Assembly: GCF_963678635.1 (NCBI RefSeq)
Contig: NC_087070.1
Location: 1,480,512-1,544,511, forward strand
Length of the DNA stretch: 64,000 nucleotides
Direction: 5' to 3'
Source: Symsagittifera roscoffensis
Lineage: Eukaryota > Xenacoelomorpha > Acoela > Convolutidae
Each line of letters starts with the position of its first letter. Within the stretch, counting starts at the first letter, position 1. Positions 40,600-52,255 of this stretch are shown here, piece by piece. Below the pieces are notes generated by a model. That model had not been told where the DNA came from. It saw nothing but the letters and a program-made list of their open reading frames with translations, and did not search any database. Position numbers and translations under genes: made by a program.

Positions 40600-42060
40600 C
40601 GTTTGGAGGATATTAACTTGGTCAGCTATTTTCTTCAAAAGTCGGAACAAAAATTCATTTTGTTTTGTGATAGTCGCGGAATTACTGTCCGAGTAATTAT
40701 GAACCATACGAGACGGCAGGAGGAATCCGAAAATGTATAAACGTTAGCAACCATATTGTTCACAGTCTCCAAGAAACACAAACATTCTGCAAAAGGTAAC
40801 TTTTCTCACAGACTAATAATTAAATGAAATTCTGCAGCAGCTATTTCATTTGTTTTCTTTCAAGACTATCTTGTGAGCCTTAATTTGAAAAATTGTGCAA
40901 AACTTAATAAATTTTTAATGTGTACCAAACTTATTGACCGCTTCTAACACAAATTGGCTCTTTTCCACTTCTCTCGCCTTTCAATTTCATTGGTGGCGTC
41001 CCTCATGTTTGAGGGACCGAATGCTTGAAATTAATTTTAGCTTACTTTCAGTCAATCAGAATCGAATATTCAAAATCTCATAGTAAATCGCGAAAATCTC
41101 AAAGTAAGAAAATAAATACAGGCCATTAGTGTTAATATTGACCGATCAGATAATAAGCAGATGAGTTTTCAAGACTGAAAAATTCTTATGATTTTGACCG
41201 CATTAATCTTGATGATCATCTGAATAGTATTGCAGTTGTAACCCGCAATTTGTAATATTTTTGATTATTTTCCACTGATTTAATACATTTTCTATTCATA
41301 TTGACTTCGATTTTGTGAGGAAAGCATTTAGCCAAAGAAATAGCTTAGCAATTTTGATTGGTTGAAATTTTTCGAGCATTCGGTCCTTCAAGCTTGAGAA
41401 TCTTCCCCAATTTCATTTTTAAAAAGACTACATCAACGTTGTTTTTATACACTGAAACTTGGCTTGGTCAACAAACTAACGATTGTGAACAGATTTGTAC
41501 TTCATACCTTACATTGTGACAACACGCGTTCAGCCATAATACACGTATAACAACTCTGAAAACAGAAAACTTGAAAGTGGGGAGAGGGTGGAAATGAGTC
41601 CACAAACTAATTTTAAAAAAAGATTCGTCCAAAGTTTTTTCCATTTTTATTTAGACTTATCTTCTGTTTAGATTGAAGCACTGATTTAACTTTATTGCAA
41701 CGTTGGGCTGGCATTTTTTTCAGTTTTTAGAGAAATGTTTTAAATATACCATACTAGTTTTTATGGTTGTATGGTGTGCCATGTAGGTCCAATTTCAAAA
41801 GAATCTGACAAAATTCAAGCTACTTTTAGGAGGGCTGTTCTTATGGGCGAAAAATTTATCAGCAAAGGGCCGAAAAGAAAAACAGTCGAAAGTCAAAAAT
41901 TAAAACGAATCAACTGCCATTAATTGAAATGAATAAAACAAAACATTATTTTGCTTATTTTATAACAGACCCTTGATATATAAAATTTGTTCAAATTCGT
42001 CGCCAGTCAGTGACAATTTGAAAACTATGCATATTTTTGCCGTTTTTATTTTCGGCTAAA
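40600..42060. other. intron sequence with a short inverted pair
   Basis: No gene. An inverted pair of GAGGGACCGAATGCTTGAAA-type sequence lies at 41002-41030 and 41369-41398, about 370 bp apart; related words recur at 42153 and 43204, so this is a dispersed repeat family. Confidence 0.5.
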
Positions 42061-42061
42061 A

Positions 42062-42175
42062 TCAATATTCAGTCCCTGGAAATGTTTACTTTCTTTCCAA
42101 GTTTTAGATTACTGAAATCTGATTGGCTGATTTTTATTTTCGCGCATTCGTTCATTCGCGTATGAGGGATTTCAC
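42062..42175 (+). repeat. direct repeat, left copy
   Basis: CAATATTCAGTCCCTGGAAA through to CGCGCATTCGTTCATTCGCG and TGAGGGATTT; homologous to 43108-43235. The two copies flank the palindromic MITE. Confidence 0.65.
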
Positions 42176-42199
42176 CCTTTAGTTTTACCCACGAGTGTA

Positions 42200-42918
42200 C
42201 AGTGCTGATTTAAATTAACCGGACAAAACGCGTTAAACTTGAAATTTAAAACCCGTTTTTCTCAACTTGGGATGAGTTAAGGTGAAACTTTATGAAGTAA
42301 AAACTTGCTTAAAATTTTAGCAAAATTAATATGGTGTAATTTGTTTTGCGAAACTCGGGCCCAAAATTTTACCCCAAAAAAGGGCCATTTTGGCGTTTCT
42401 TAGTTACCCAAAAATTACGCTGAAAACACCCAGTCAATCACAGACACAATTATATCAAAGTGAGCTACTTACGTAGCCCCACAAACTTTATGAAGAATAT
42501 TTTCTCCAAAAAATTGCAAATTGTTTAAAAATTGTTTTTAAATAAAAAGTTGGTGTTTTATATAGTAAAAAAACGACCTTTTTTGTCTATCAAACAAAAA
42601 TAAATTAACTTATACAATATTTTGCAGATTATAACCTACTTAAAGTTCGTTGGGCTACGTAAGGGGCTCACTTTGATACAATTATGTCTGTGTCGACTCA
42701 GTATTTTCGATATAATTTTTGATTAACTAAAAAACGCCAAAATGACCCAATTTTGGGGTAAAATGTTGGGCCCGAATTTCGCAAAACAAGTTACACTATA
42801 TTAATTCTGCTAAAATTTTAAGCAAGTTTTGTTCATAAGTTTTCACCTAAACTCAACCCAATTTGAAAACAATGCGTTTTAAATTTCAAGTTTAACGCGT
42901 CATTTTAAATCAGCACTG
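42200..42918. mobile_element. 719-bp palindromic MITE with TA target (Tc1/mariner-like)
   Basis: It starts CAGTGCTGATTTAAA and ends TTTAAATCAGCACTG with TA on both sides. The arms are long: about 280 bp on each side are imperfect reverse complements, including blocks around CGCGTTAAACTTGAAATTTA and around AATTATATCAAAGTGAGC, separated by about 160 bp. CAGT ends and a TA flank fit non-autonomous Tc1/mariner elements. Confidence 0.82.
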
Positions 42919-43107
42919 TAATTAAAAAATAATTAAAGCAACGTATAACTGGTTTGTTATAATCAGAGATGCTGAGGCTTTTAAACGGGGACCGACATTT
43001 TACCAGAAAAGTTATAACATGAACCTTTTACCAGACTCGATAAGTGGAGTTTTTTCTGTAGATACAATAAGGGGGGATTTTTAAATAGATCCGGCCAATA
43101 TTAATAT

Positions 43108-43235
43108 TAAGTTCCTGGAAATGTTTACTTTCCTTGAGATTTTCACGCTTTATTTTTCAAAATTTTGGAATACTGAAATCTGATGGGCAGATTTTTGTTT
43201 TTGCGCATTCGGTCCTTCGCGCATGAGGGATTCAA
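43108..43235 (+). repeat. direct repeat, right copy
   Basis: Homologue of 42062-42175, ending GCGCATTCGGTCCTTCGCGC and ATGAGGGATTC just upstream of the second lectin-like exon. Confidence 0.65.
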
Positions 43236-43273
43236 CGCGGCTCTCCTGTAATAGCTGACGTTGCAAATTGCAG

Positions 43274-43775
43274 ACAACTTCAACTTTCAAAATCACAATT
43301 GTTTGATAGCGATACAACAAGCATCACAAAATTTAATACACCTGAATTTGAAGTTTATCAACCTGATCATGAATTAAAAATTTTTTCTTATAGCAACGGT
43401 AATGGCAAGGTTCCGACACCATCGAACAGAGCTGAGGTAGAAAAACTCTACGGCAAGTTTAAGCAAATTTATTATTCGCTTTGGACAAAAAACAAGAGAT
43501 TCTTTCTTGGGTTTACGAAATCAGCCATCTATCCGTATTCTCCCGAAAAAGGATGGAGAAACATTTACGACAGTGAGGAATTCATGAACATGGATTTGTT
43601 CACAAGTGGGCAGCCAGATAAAGGCTGGAAAGACGAGATGTGTATAGCGACCTATTACAATGGTGGTTCTAAAGGGGATCTTGATTTTCATGGCGGGGAG
43701 TATTATATCAGAGTGGATGACTTTGGTTGTAAGGAGGACCACAATAATTTTCTTGCGGTTTGTCTGATCCATTAG
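43274..43775 (+). CDS. C-type-lectin-like domain exon 2 of 2 (paralogue b)
   Basis: Open from an acceptor (AAATTGCAG) to TAG at 43773-43775, about 167 codons. It contains KVPTPSNRAEVEKLYGKF, FFLGFTKSAIYP, GQPDKGWKDEMC and FGCKEDHNNFLAVC. The order matches C-type-lectin-like domains (E after 'NRA', GF strand, 'W-x-D-E-x-C', final Cys pair) and lines up along its length with 38594-38975, including the shared 'NRAE', 'LGF.KS..YP' and '..AVC' blocks. QPD is present before the Trp, a triplet used for calcium/galactose binding in classic lectins, though its position here is not exactly canonical. The first exon was not found. No stops or frameshifts, so it may be active. Confidence 0.68.
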
Positions 43776-43981
43776 TTTTTAATAACTAATAAAATTGCTG
43801 TTAAAAAGTTTGGATCAAATTTCAAGGTAAAAATACAGTGAATTTATTTTATTGTCAGACAAATTTGTAACACAAAGGCAAAGCTTCGCTTCGCAAACAC
43901 TAGCGACAAAAGGAAAAAAAGCAGCTCTAGAAAATGCCATAAGAAAACATAGAAACAAACCTCGAGTTAGCACAAATTCGG

Positions 43982-44063
43982 CTAGGTCTAGGATTCGATC
44001 TGCGACCTACTGCAATCAAGAGATTTTGAGTCTCACGCACTAACCACTCAGCCATGCACGCTT
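43982..44063 (-). repeat. tRNA-Leu-like SINE head or tRNA pseudogene
   Basis: On the minus strand: TGGCTGAGTGGTTAG (A-box region), an anticodon arm GAGA-CTCAAAA-TCTC with CAA in the anticodon place, and CAGATCGAATCC (B box). The ends do not pair as an acceptor stem, so a working tRNA is unlikely. Confidence 0.55.
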
Positions 44064-44069
44064 AACCAC

Positions 44070-45970
44070 CCACCGACAAACACTAGTCACAAATAAAGCG
44101 GTTACATATGCTTAGAAGTTGCCAAGTAGTTCAGCAAAAGTGGCACTAAACACAAAAGACACAATTTTGAAAGTAATAATTTGGAATACAACCAATTGAA
44201 GGCATTCTCACTAAAATAAACAAATCGCGAAGCATAAAGTCATATTATGCATAAATTACGCATTTCAAAAAAATGCGAGATATTTTGAATTAGAAAATTT
44301 CTGAAATCGAGTTTTTATCATTGTTAAGTTGCTTGAAACGAGTAGCGTTTTTCGGTTCAATTAATGAATTAAAAGTGAATCAACTGTGTTAATTTTTACG
44401 AATCGAATGTCAAAGCACATGCTATCAAGAGCTGTACAAGCTCACACGAAAAAGTACCAATAATTGCGACTTAGGTTAAAAAAAAAATCCTAACCATACC
44501 CTAAGTGAATAAAAAGGAAAGGTAGAATCCGATAATTCAAAGTATTTTTTAACACAGAATCTTGTTTTGTGCGAGCGTGAAGATGTCTCAGACCTAGTTT
44601 CTTGTGAAGATCCCCTGCTCCCTGTAATGCCGGGTGCTGGGATTGACGAAGATTCAGGGCTCATCTTGTAACTCTGATCTTCATGCGTTACTTTATCGTT
44701 CAATTCGGTAAATTTCTTAAGCCAAAGGCCTAGCTGAGCAATAATTTTTCAGGGTTTTCGGTTTTTTCTGCATACATAGTTAATTGCTCATTTACGTCAA
44801 CAGCTTTTTCCAAAGCAATTTTACATTTTTTACAGCATTATCGTTTAATAAATTGAGATTATGTTTTGACACATAATTAAATTGATATTATATATCAACA
44901 TTAGCTTACAAGATGGCGGCCTATTTTTTATAGCTTTTGCTTGAAGCCTAATTTTTATAGCTTTTTGAGCTTTGAGTGGTAAGCGGTTCCGCTTCTAACG
45001 TGTCTTAAGGATGTCAAGATTAGAGCTATAACGTCTTAGAAGGAGGAGTGTTTTTAACTCAAGGGAACGAAGCTGGTGAAGATCTTTGTACTCCTCAACA
45101 AGTACCTGTTCTTTAGCCTTAAGCGGAGAGATGAAGTTTTTGACGACGTTCAGAACGAGAATACCTGTTGAAACTAAAGTTTCCTCAATATCCTCGGTTC
45201 TGTTTCGTCTACAGGATACGATCGCACAATATTTGTCATATGACTTAATAACAAACTGACAAGTTACTCGCTGCTCAGCTTACGTTTATTGTTGCTGCGG
45301 TGCCTACTGATAGAGTTATTAATGGTATCGTGCCAAATTACAAGGTAGTTGCGGTGAGACAAGTAGTGATGAAGGTAGTACTCTATTGTTTTCTGGGAAC
45401 TCTATTGTTTTAAAATTCAAACTTAAACCTGGCTTTGTAAAGCAAGTGTCTGAATACCATACACTTAAGGAACCTATCTGACGGCTACGTTCCGCTTAAG
45501 TACCAATTGGGTTGGAAAATTAAGTGGGTCGGTTGAACTCCAACAACACACGCGGAATAAATCTGAGGATGGAAGAATTCAACTTAACCCACTTAAATCA
45601 CCGTACTTGAACACTTAACAACACTGTCACACAATGACATCATTAATCGGACACGCAAAACCGGCTTTGATGCACTTAAAGCGAACTGGCTTTCAGTTTC
45701 ATCAAAGGTGGGTGAGAGACCAGGCAAATTGGTTAAGTTCCAAAAGCACACGCGGAAGAAACCACACACGGAAAAAGCACTTCCACAGAAAGTCTGTAGC
45801 TGACCTAGCACTTGACAGGACTGAATTGACACGTAGATCTCGACAATTGAATTTCTCGGTAAGGCCTTAGTCCGATTTACGACTCAGCAATCTGCCACAC
45901 TCGCAAGCTCTCGGATCTCCTCCTCTGATAAATTAAAATTGTCACTGCAATATTCTCCGTGTTTCTGAAA
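44070..45970. other. intron sequence, nothing recognised
   Basis: AT-rich DNA with short frames on both strands (for example 45634-45870 plus) that show no known motif. Confidence 0.45.
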
Positions 45971-45972
45971 AA

Positions 45973-46315
45973 GGACGGCGAAAAATCCAGGCTAAAGAAC
46001 AGAAATAAACGATCGTGCCCCTTGTGTCTCGATTCCCTTTTGTCTCGAGTCTCTTGGGTCTCGAGTCCCTTGTATCTCGAATCCCTTGTGGCTCGATCCA
46101 CTTGTGCCTCGAATCCCGGACGGCGACAAATCTAGTTTAAGGAACAGAAATAAACGACCGAGTCTCTTGTTTCTCGGTTCCCTCTTGTCTCGAGTCTCTT
46201 GTGTCTCGAGCCCCTTGTGTCTCGAGTCCCTGGTGGTTCCTGTCTCTTGTGCCTTGCGTCCCGGACTGCGACAAATCCAGGTTAAGGAACAGAAATAAAC
46301 AATCGAGTCCCTTTT
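45973..46315 (+). repeat. minisatellite with higher-order structure
   Basis: The basic unit is about 15 bp (CTTGTGTCTCGAGTC and variants). After each block of such units comes a longer spacer word (GACAAATCCAGGTTAAGGAA then CAGAAATAAACGATCG), seen at about 45973, 46119 and 46263. Higher-order repeats are therefore about 145 bp. Confidence 0.85.
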
Positions 46316-46329
46316 GGGACGCCAAAATT

Positions 46330-47200
46330 TCGAACGCAATCTCCGTAAAAATGATGAAGTCAAATGTTTGAATTATTGAGAGCTTTTATCGATAAATAAA
46401 CTCTCCGAAAATCCATAAATGATGTATTTCATTTGTATAGAACATCAGCAAAACACCAATAATCTCCCAAAAAACGGCACAAATTAGCGCAAGTTAGCCC
46501 CAAGAACCGGTCGGTAATGTCCTTGAGACAAATTGCTCTTTTTGACGGTCAGCCTTAATCAAGCCTGAACCGAATTAGAACCAAAAACAGTTAAAATAGG
46601 TTGTAACACTCTTTATTAAACATTAATTTATAGTCAGCTGGGGGACTGGAACCTGTGCCAATTGGCAAGTCTGTAAATAGTTTTTTTAGAAAAGGCCACT
46701 CGGCCAACTGTGCTTATGCCCGTACCTAAGTGCAAACGCTGTTGCACACATGACCAGTCAAAAACTTTTCGTCTCTGATAATCAGCTGTGTACAAGTCTG
46801 TATTTTATCTGTACAGTCATGCATGAGTAAGGCAGACATAGCGGGAAAATGCTCAGACATTATTCAGACATTATTCAGACATTGTTCAGACTTGAACCAG
46901 CAGTTGTGACTGAAAGTGAACAAACGAACAAAGACTGAACCGATTAGTTTATTTCCAATTAGCAAACATAATGCAGCGGAAGTGACGCATCAAACACAAA
47001 CGCAAACATCTTTAGCTTCAATTTCAAAACTGCATTTGCTGTCCACATCTAATTTAGTTTATTTTTGCTGGCCCTGAATTTCATTTTGCAAACTATTTTC
47101 TTGCAATGCAAAGCTCTTTATTGTATGTTTTTTTTTGCATTTTTTCGCAACTTCGCTTAACTTACTTCGTGCCTCTTTCCAAACCTGTTTTATATTTAAT
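46330..47200. other. intron sequence, nothing recognised
   Basis: A short triplication ACATTATTCAGACATT occurs near 46857-46890. No gene seen. Confidence 0.45.
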
Positions 47201-47215
47201 CATACCTAGTTGTGG

Positions 47216-47410
47216 GGCGCGCGGGGGGGGGGGGGTGACATGGGGGTTGACTTATGGTGTAAAAACTAAAAAAGTATTAGAGTGGGGGAAGGGGGAGGGG
47301 GGTGATAAAAACGGTTTGAATGGGGGGATTAAAAACTGTTAGCGTGTGTGTGTGTGGGGGGGGGGGCGTAAAAACTGTTAGGGCGGGGGGGGTTAAAAAC
47401 CGTTAGGGGG
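47216..47410 (+). repeat. G-rich tract with TAAAAACTGTTAG repeats
   Basis: Runs of 5-13 G alternate with TAAAAAC(T/G)GTT words four or five times, plus a short GTGTGT run. Strong G-quadruplex potential. Confidence 0.8.
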
Positions 47411-48059
47411 TAAATATTTTAATTTAAGGAACAAAAATGATGGCAGATGAAATCGAGTCGTAGTGGGTTCTGTCAGCGGTTCTGTTTTTCACTCTAAAAG
47501 GCTTTTTTGCAACGCTGGAAAAACTGAAAATGGTTGCTTTTTTTTCAAGTTCCACCTAATTTTACAAAATTTTTCAGGTTCTTTGAAAATGAATTGTTTC
47601 AAAAATGCCTGCTAAATTATCGAAAATACTTCAATAGACAGACCAAAACCAAAAAAGCCAAATTAACAACTCAAGGGTAAGAATATCTCAGTTGTAAAAA
47701 TCACTGCAAAAAAGGGTCCTCCATTTAAAAAAAGTAAAAACAAATTGATTATAATGTAAATATAATTGATTCCCATGTTACGTTCAGACAACAAAATTGG
47801 ACTGAAAATGGATTTGAATCCCTTTTTTTCTCGCCAAAACAAAATGCATTATATTTCATTTGGAATCCAATATAACGGATTTTATAATAAGTAGGAAATC
47901 ACGTTAAAAAAGAATCATGTTTTTTTGTTTCGCGCGTCGTGCAAAATTTTGCCACACTTACTGCATTTATCAAAAAAGTTATGCAGAAACTTTGCAAAGC
48001 GAGTGTACGGCCTAATCCATTTCTAAACTTATAATCAAATTGCAAAAAAAATCCGTTAT

Positions 48060-48155
48060 GCTCTCCCCACCCCCCTAACGTTTGCCCCTTTGCTCCCGTT
48101 CAATCACCCCCCAATGAAACCCCCCCCCCCCACCTGAACACCCCCCTCTCCTTCT
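48060..48155 (+). repeat. C-rich tract, inverse of the G-rich tract
   Basis: CCCCCCTAACG, CACCCCCCAATG and a run of 13 C. Read on the minus strand it resembles the G-rich tract 650-800 bp to the left, as if both were ends of one inverted-repeat element. Confidence 0.6.
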
Positions 48156-48202
48156 GAACAACACATTTCAGTAAAGTGGAAAGAAATTGATTATGATTTA
48201 CT

Positions 48203-48352
48203 TTCATTGTCAGTGCCCACAAAAGTTTAAAAAAAACGGTTATAATGGATAAAAAAAGGATTTTGTTGCCTCGAAAAATAGTCATATTATAATCTGTTTT
48301 TAATTGATTATAACCGAATTGTTTTCACTTTTGTGGACACTGACTAGGAAAA
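48203..48352. repeat. imperfect inverted repeat and TAATCGATTA-rich region
   Basis: GTCAGTGCCCACAAAAGT near 48212 pairs with ACTTTTGTGGACACTGAC near 48330. Just to the right (48480-48665) the palindromic word TAATCGATTATAAT recurs several times. Confidence 0.6.
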
Positions 48353-48679
48353 AAAAAATACAATCAATTTTAGATGCGGGGTTAAACGTTTTAGCGTATT
48401 TCCCTAAATGACTTTTTGACTAAAACTAGTGGGTGCCGAGGATTTAGGTATCAAGTTAATACCCTCCCTCCGCCTAAATCGAGTGAGATCTCACCCGCGT
48501 ATGAATCATAATCGATTATATTGTCATTTCAAAGTCAGAACCCATAAAAGTACGGAAATAATCGATGGATTATAATCCTAATATTTTTCAAATATCAATA
48601 CAATCAATTATAGTCGATTAAAATCGATTATAATCGATTATTACCCACTAAAAATATATTATAATCATAAAATTTTTCT

Positions 48680-51330
48680 AATAAATTTAGGCGATTAAAA
48701 TGATTTTTTGGAGAGGTTATTTATGATTTTTGCTTTTTTTTAAGGTTGTCCCATTTGTCACAGCTTAACTTGAGAGTGTGAGTGGGTGACTTTGAGACCT
48801 GGCATTTTAAAGAGAGACAAGGCATACACTTTCCAGGCTGCTAAAAATAACCGAATTAGGTTCTAGAAATGGAATTGATTATAACCAATTATAATAGAAT
48901 GAAATGGTTTAATTGTCCGCGCATAAAGAGAAAGTCAAGCCAATTAGTTTTTGGAAGTACCAAAATGAGCCCAAAATTGCTAAAGTTTGATGAAATTTTT
49001 CAGGATTTTTCTTAAATTACAGTTTTCTGAATTGATTCAGTTGTTCATAAGCTGTTCTCATTCAAACTTTAATCGGCCAAAAAACTGAGCAATAGACGCA
49101 GGCTAGAGCATTATTTTCTCCAGATCATTTAGAAAAAAAGTATTATTTAAACAGATAGTTTGAAAAAAACAATCAAATTTTTCTTCTGAAGGCTTAGGAT
49201 TGGCTCTGTATCATGAAAATTTCAGACGTTTTGTTGCTGTAAAAAATTAATGCTAACAGCAAAAAATTTTATATTTTTTGGGCTCAAATTAATAATTTGA
49301 GAAGATGATCAGCCTGATTTAATTTTTATGTTGCGAAAAGTAAAAGACAAAATCTCTGAATTAAAATTTAAAAAGATATGATTTATTTGAAGTACAAGTA
49401 AATGGCAAATTACTGAGCAATCTTCATTGTGGCTGACATTGTGATACTTTCCTGCGATGTAGGATGCCATCTCGCCTCACCAAACGACAATTTTATTTGA
49501 GCAACAGAATTGTGAGTCAATAACTTTTTTAGATTCAGTTTTTCCAAATTCTAGATTTTGATTTCATGACGCACTTTCTTTCTTCATTTTCGTTGTTTCT
49601 TCTAAACTTGAAAAACAGGACAAAATTTTAAAGTTTTCATTTTTATCAGCTTTGTTTTTTAAACTTTAGATCCATTGTGTTCACTAAATGTTTGGTTTCA
49701 TTTTTTGTCAAATTTGTACAATTTGAATTGCCATTTCTCGTTTCCAAGCCTCTTCAAATAATCTCAAAAAGAGACAAAAAATAATTTTATCTAATCGCAC
49801 TTTTCATCACAGACTACTTTGGTACAAGAAATTTTTGAAAAAACACTCACAAAACTAGATCATGATGTGATTTGCATTTTTCTTTCAATTTTTAGCCTTT
49901 TTTGGTTTCGCTCGAAAAAATTGTTTACAATTTTAATTTATTATTTATGCAACAGATGTTTTAGGAAACTTAAAACTTTTTGTTTTAGTGCTTCATATTC
50001 CAACAAACATTACGAATTGTACATATCCAGAGAATCGTCGATTGAAAATCTCAATGAAACAATTTAGGCTACCCACTGAAACTACATTATTGTCAAAAAC
50101 ATCTGATGACTGCAATGATTATGGACTCATATAAAACGTTTATTTGTTTTTCATTTGTACTTCGCTAAGTTTAGATACAGTTTTCACTTTTTGCCTTCTT
50201 GATTTCAAGGTAATTTACATGATTTCTCTTAGTTTGGCAATTTTAGCGTGAGAAAAAATGTGTTTTGGCATGCCTGACCATGCATTCACATATTTGAAGA
50301 CATATCTGAACACTCCTGGTCCATCTCTGAATCATGTCCGGCCGGAAATGTTACATGCCGCCACAGGTCTGGTCCAGCTCTGAGATTTGTACACCTACTA
50401 AGACATGCTCATGGCCAGTTTGCCATATATGCAGCACATCTGTATTTCAAATGCGCATTCAAAAAGTAGACATGTATCTGATCTGCATCATATATGAAAT
50501 ATCCAATGGTTTTCAATGTTCCTGGATGGAATGTTAGTTTGACACAGACACGGGTGTCTAGTTACATTTTGGTCCAATCTTATTCATTCATACTCTCGCT
50601 TACATTTGTTTGCATTGTAACATTGTCAAAACTTTCCAATTAGGGCCCAAAATTGGCAATTTTGACCTCTTTTCAAAAATGGCCAAACAGGGTCATAATT
50701 ATAGTGTTTTAGGGTATAAAAAAGATTGAACAGTTTACCCCCTCTCGAGAAAGTCCTTTATACATCTCTAGTGCAAATGTATATGACAAATGTTTTAATA
50801 TCATCTAAAAGCCGTCGGGTAAGGCAAAAAACAGACATCAGAGGAAAATGCGGCATAAATGGAAGTAACCGGTCCCTCATCAATATTTCGACTTTTTTTG
50901 TGAAACTAAAGATACCACCAAAAGTAACGCCAAAAATTGCGGCTTTGGTTGGAAAAAAGTGGCTTTTCAAAAACACATTACTTTTCGCTTTTGAAAAACT
51001 GATTATGCCTTTGTTACTTGCAAAATACTTTTTCTTCTTACAATATCTGCTTGCTAGCAGCGTCCTATGATTACCATGAACTCTTGAAACTCCTGAATAC
51101 GAATTTCAAAGTCTTCATGAAAATAAGAAGATCCCTTTTTAATCCGGGTTTTTACTGCTCTATTTTAAGCAATTATCTTCCCTCGAAGGTTGGATCCACT
51201 CGCCACCTAGGCCTCCGCCTTGGGAGTTACTTTTTGTCATCCATTCTAAACTGCAGAGCAATTCTAAACTTTTAGTGAGGCGCTTGTGGAGCCAATACAC
51301 TAATTTTGAGGAGTGCCCGACGAATACGCA
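48680..51330. other. AT-rich intron sequence without called genes
   Basis: Frames up to 114 codons occur (for example 50726-51070 plus) but show no recognisable domain or start context. Confidence 0.4.
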
Positions 51331-51332
51331 TT

Positions 51333-52255
51333 GTAGTATTGGAAATGCTACACAAAGATAAAAGAATGTTGTTCTAATTGTTTACATAAGATCCGAGTGG
51401 AGTCTTTTCTATTCTAAATTGGTTCACACCTCAAGATAAGAATGCCTTTTTAACTTAACATTTGATTCAGATTTCAACTGAACAACTGAACTTATAACTT
51501 TAAAAGTCAACACCAATTATCTAACTTTTCGAATTCCGAAAGGATTTTTTTTATTCATTCAGTTTTAATAACTTTGAAAAAAAAGCAAAAAGTTTTAAGA
51601 AAGTTTAACGCATGATCGAAGGAACTAAGTATTTATCCACGGCGCCAGTCAGGCGGAGTGTCTATTTTGTTTTTACCGTGCAAATAGAAGAATCCCCCGC
51701 TGCCCTGAGTTTTAAAGTAACTAAAGCATGTGGAACTATTGTGAGTTCCCCGAGTTAAACTAAATATTGATTTTTTATACTAAAAAATCATTATGTTGCA
51801 AATGTCAATTTCAAGAAAAGTATGAAAAAAAGGTGAAAAGAACGTTTAAAGTCCAGACTGCAGGTGCAGATTTGTCTCAGTCAAATCGCTGAGAAATAAA
51901 TAAACCTGAATATTCAGAATTGTTCTTTTCCTCACTCGCTCAGTCGAGTAGAAGTTTTTACCTTTTACATTTATCACAAATTTTTCTTTTTAATAAAATG
52001 TACTATCGAAAAATGTAACAATCCAGAACTGACAGAGATAAGATTCTATATTTTTCCATTAAATTAAATTAATGTAACTTAACCTTAAAAACCCAAAGCT
52101 ATTTTGGTTTTTAAGACAGTTGTTTTACTATAATTTTAACTCTATGACCAGATCGACTCTGATCTATGATAAAATTTAACTGAGACTTATAATTTTATTT
52201 ACTAATTGAAACAATGGGAACGAACAAGCGAACCAAACGTTTCTTTCAGTAAAAC
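51333..52255 (+). repeat. 0.92-kb direct repeat, left copy
   Basis: It begins TTGTAGTATTGGAAATGC and ends AACGTTTCTTTCAGTAAA. It is homologous along its whole length to 54332-55306, with scattered substitutions and indels. Confidence 0.8.

Noticed and set aside
43982-44063. Functional tRNA gene
   Set aside because: The acceptor-stem halves do not pair and the D and T arms are imperfect.
45973-46315. Possible CRISPR-like repeat-spacer array
   Set aside because: Units are variant and contiguous, there are no unique spacers, and the context is a eukaryotic intron.
45992-46363. 123-codon minus-strand frame with repeated ETQETRDKR units
   Set aside because: Produced by the minisatellite; no start context or conserved domain.
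50726-51070. 114-codon plus-strand frame
   Set aside because: No recognisable domain, AT-rich composition and no splice or start support.
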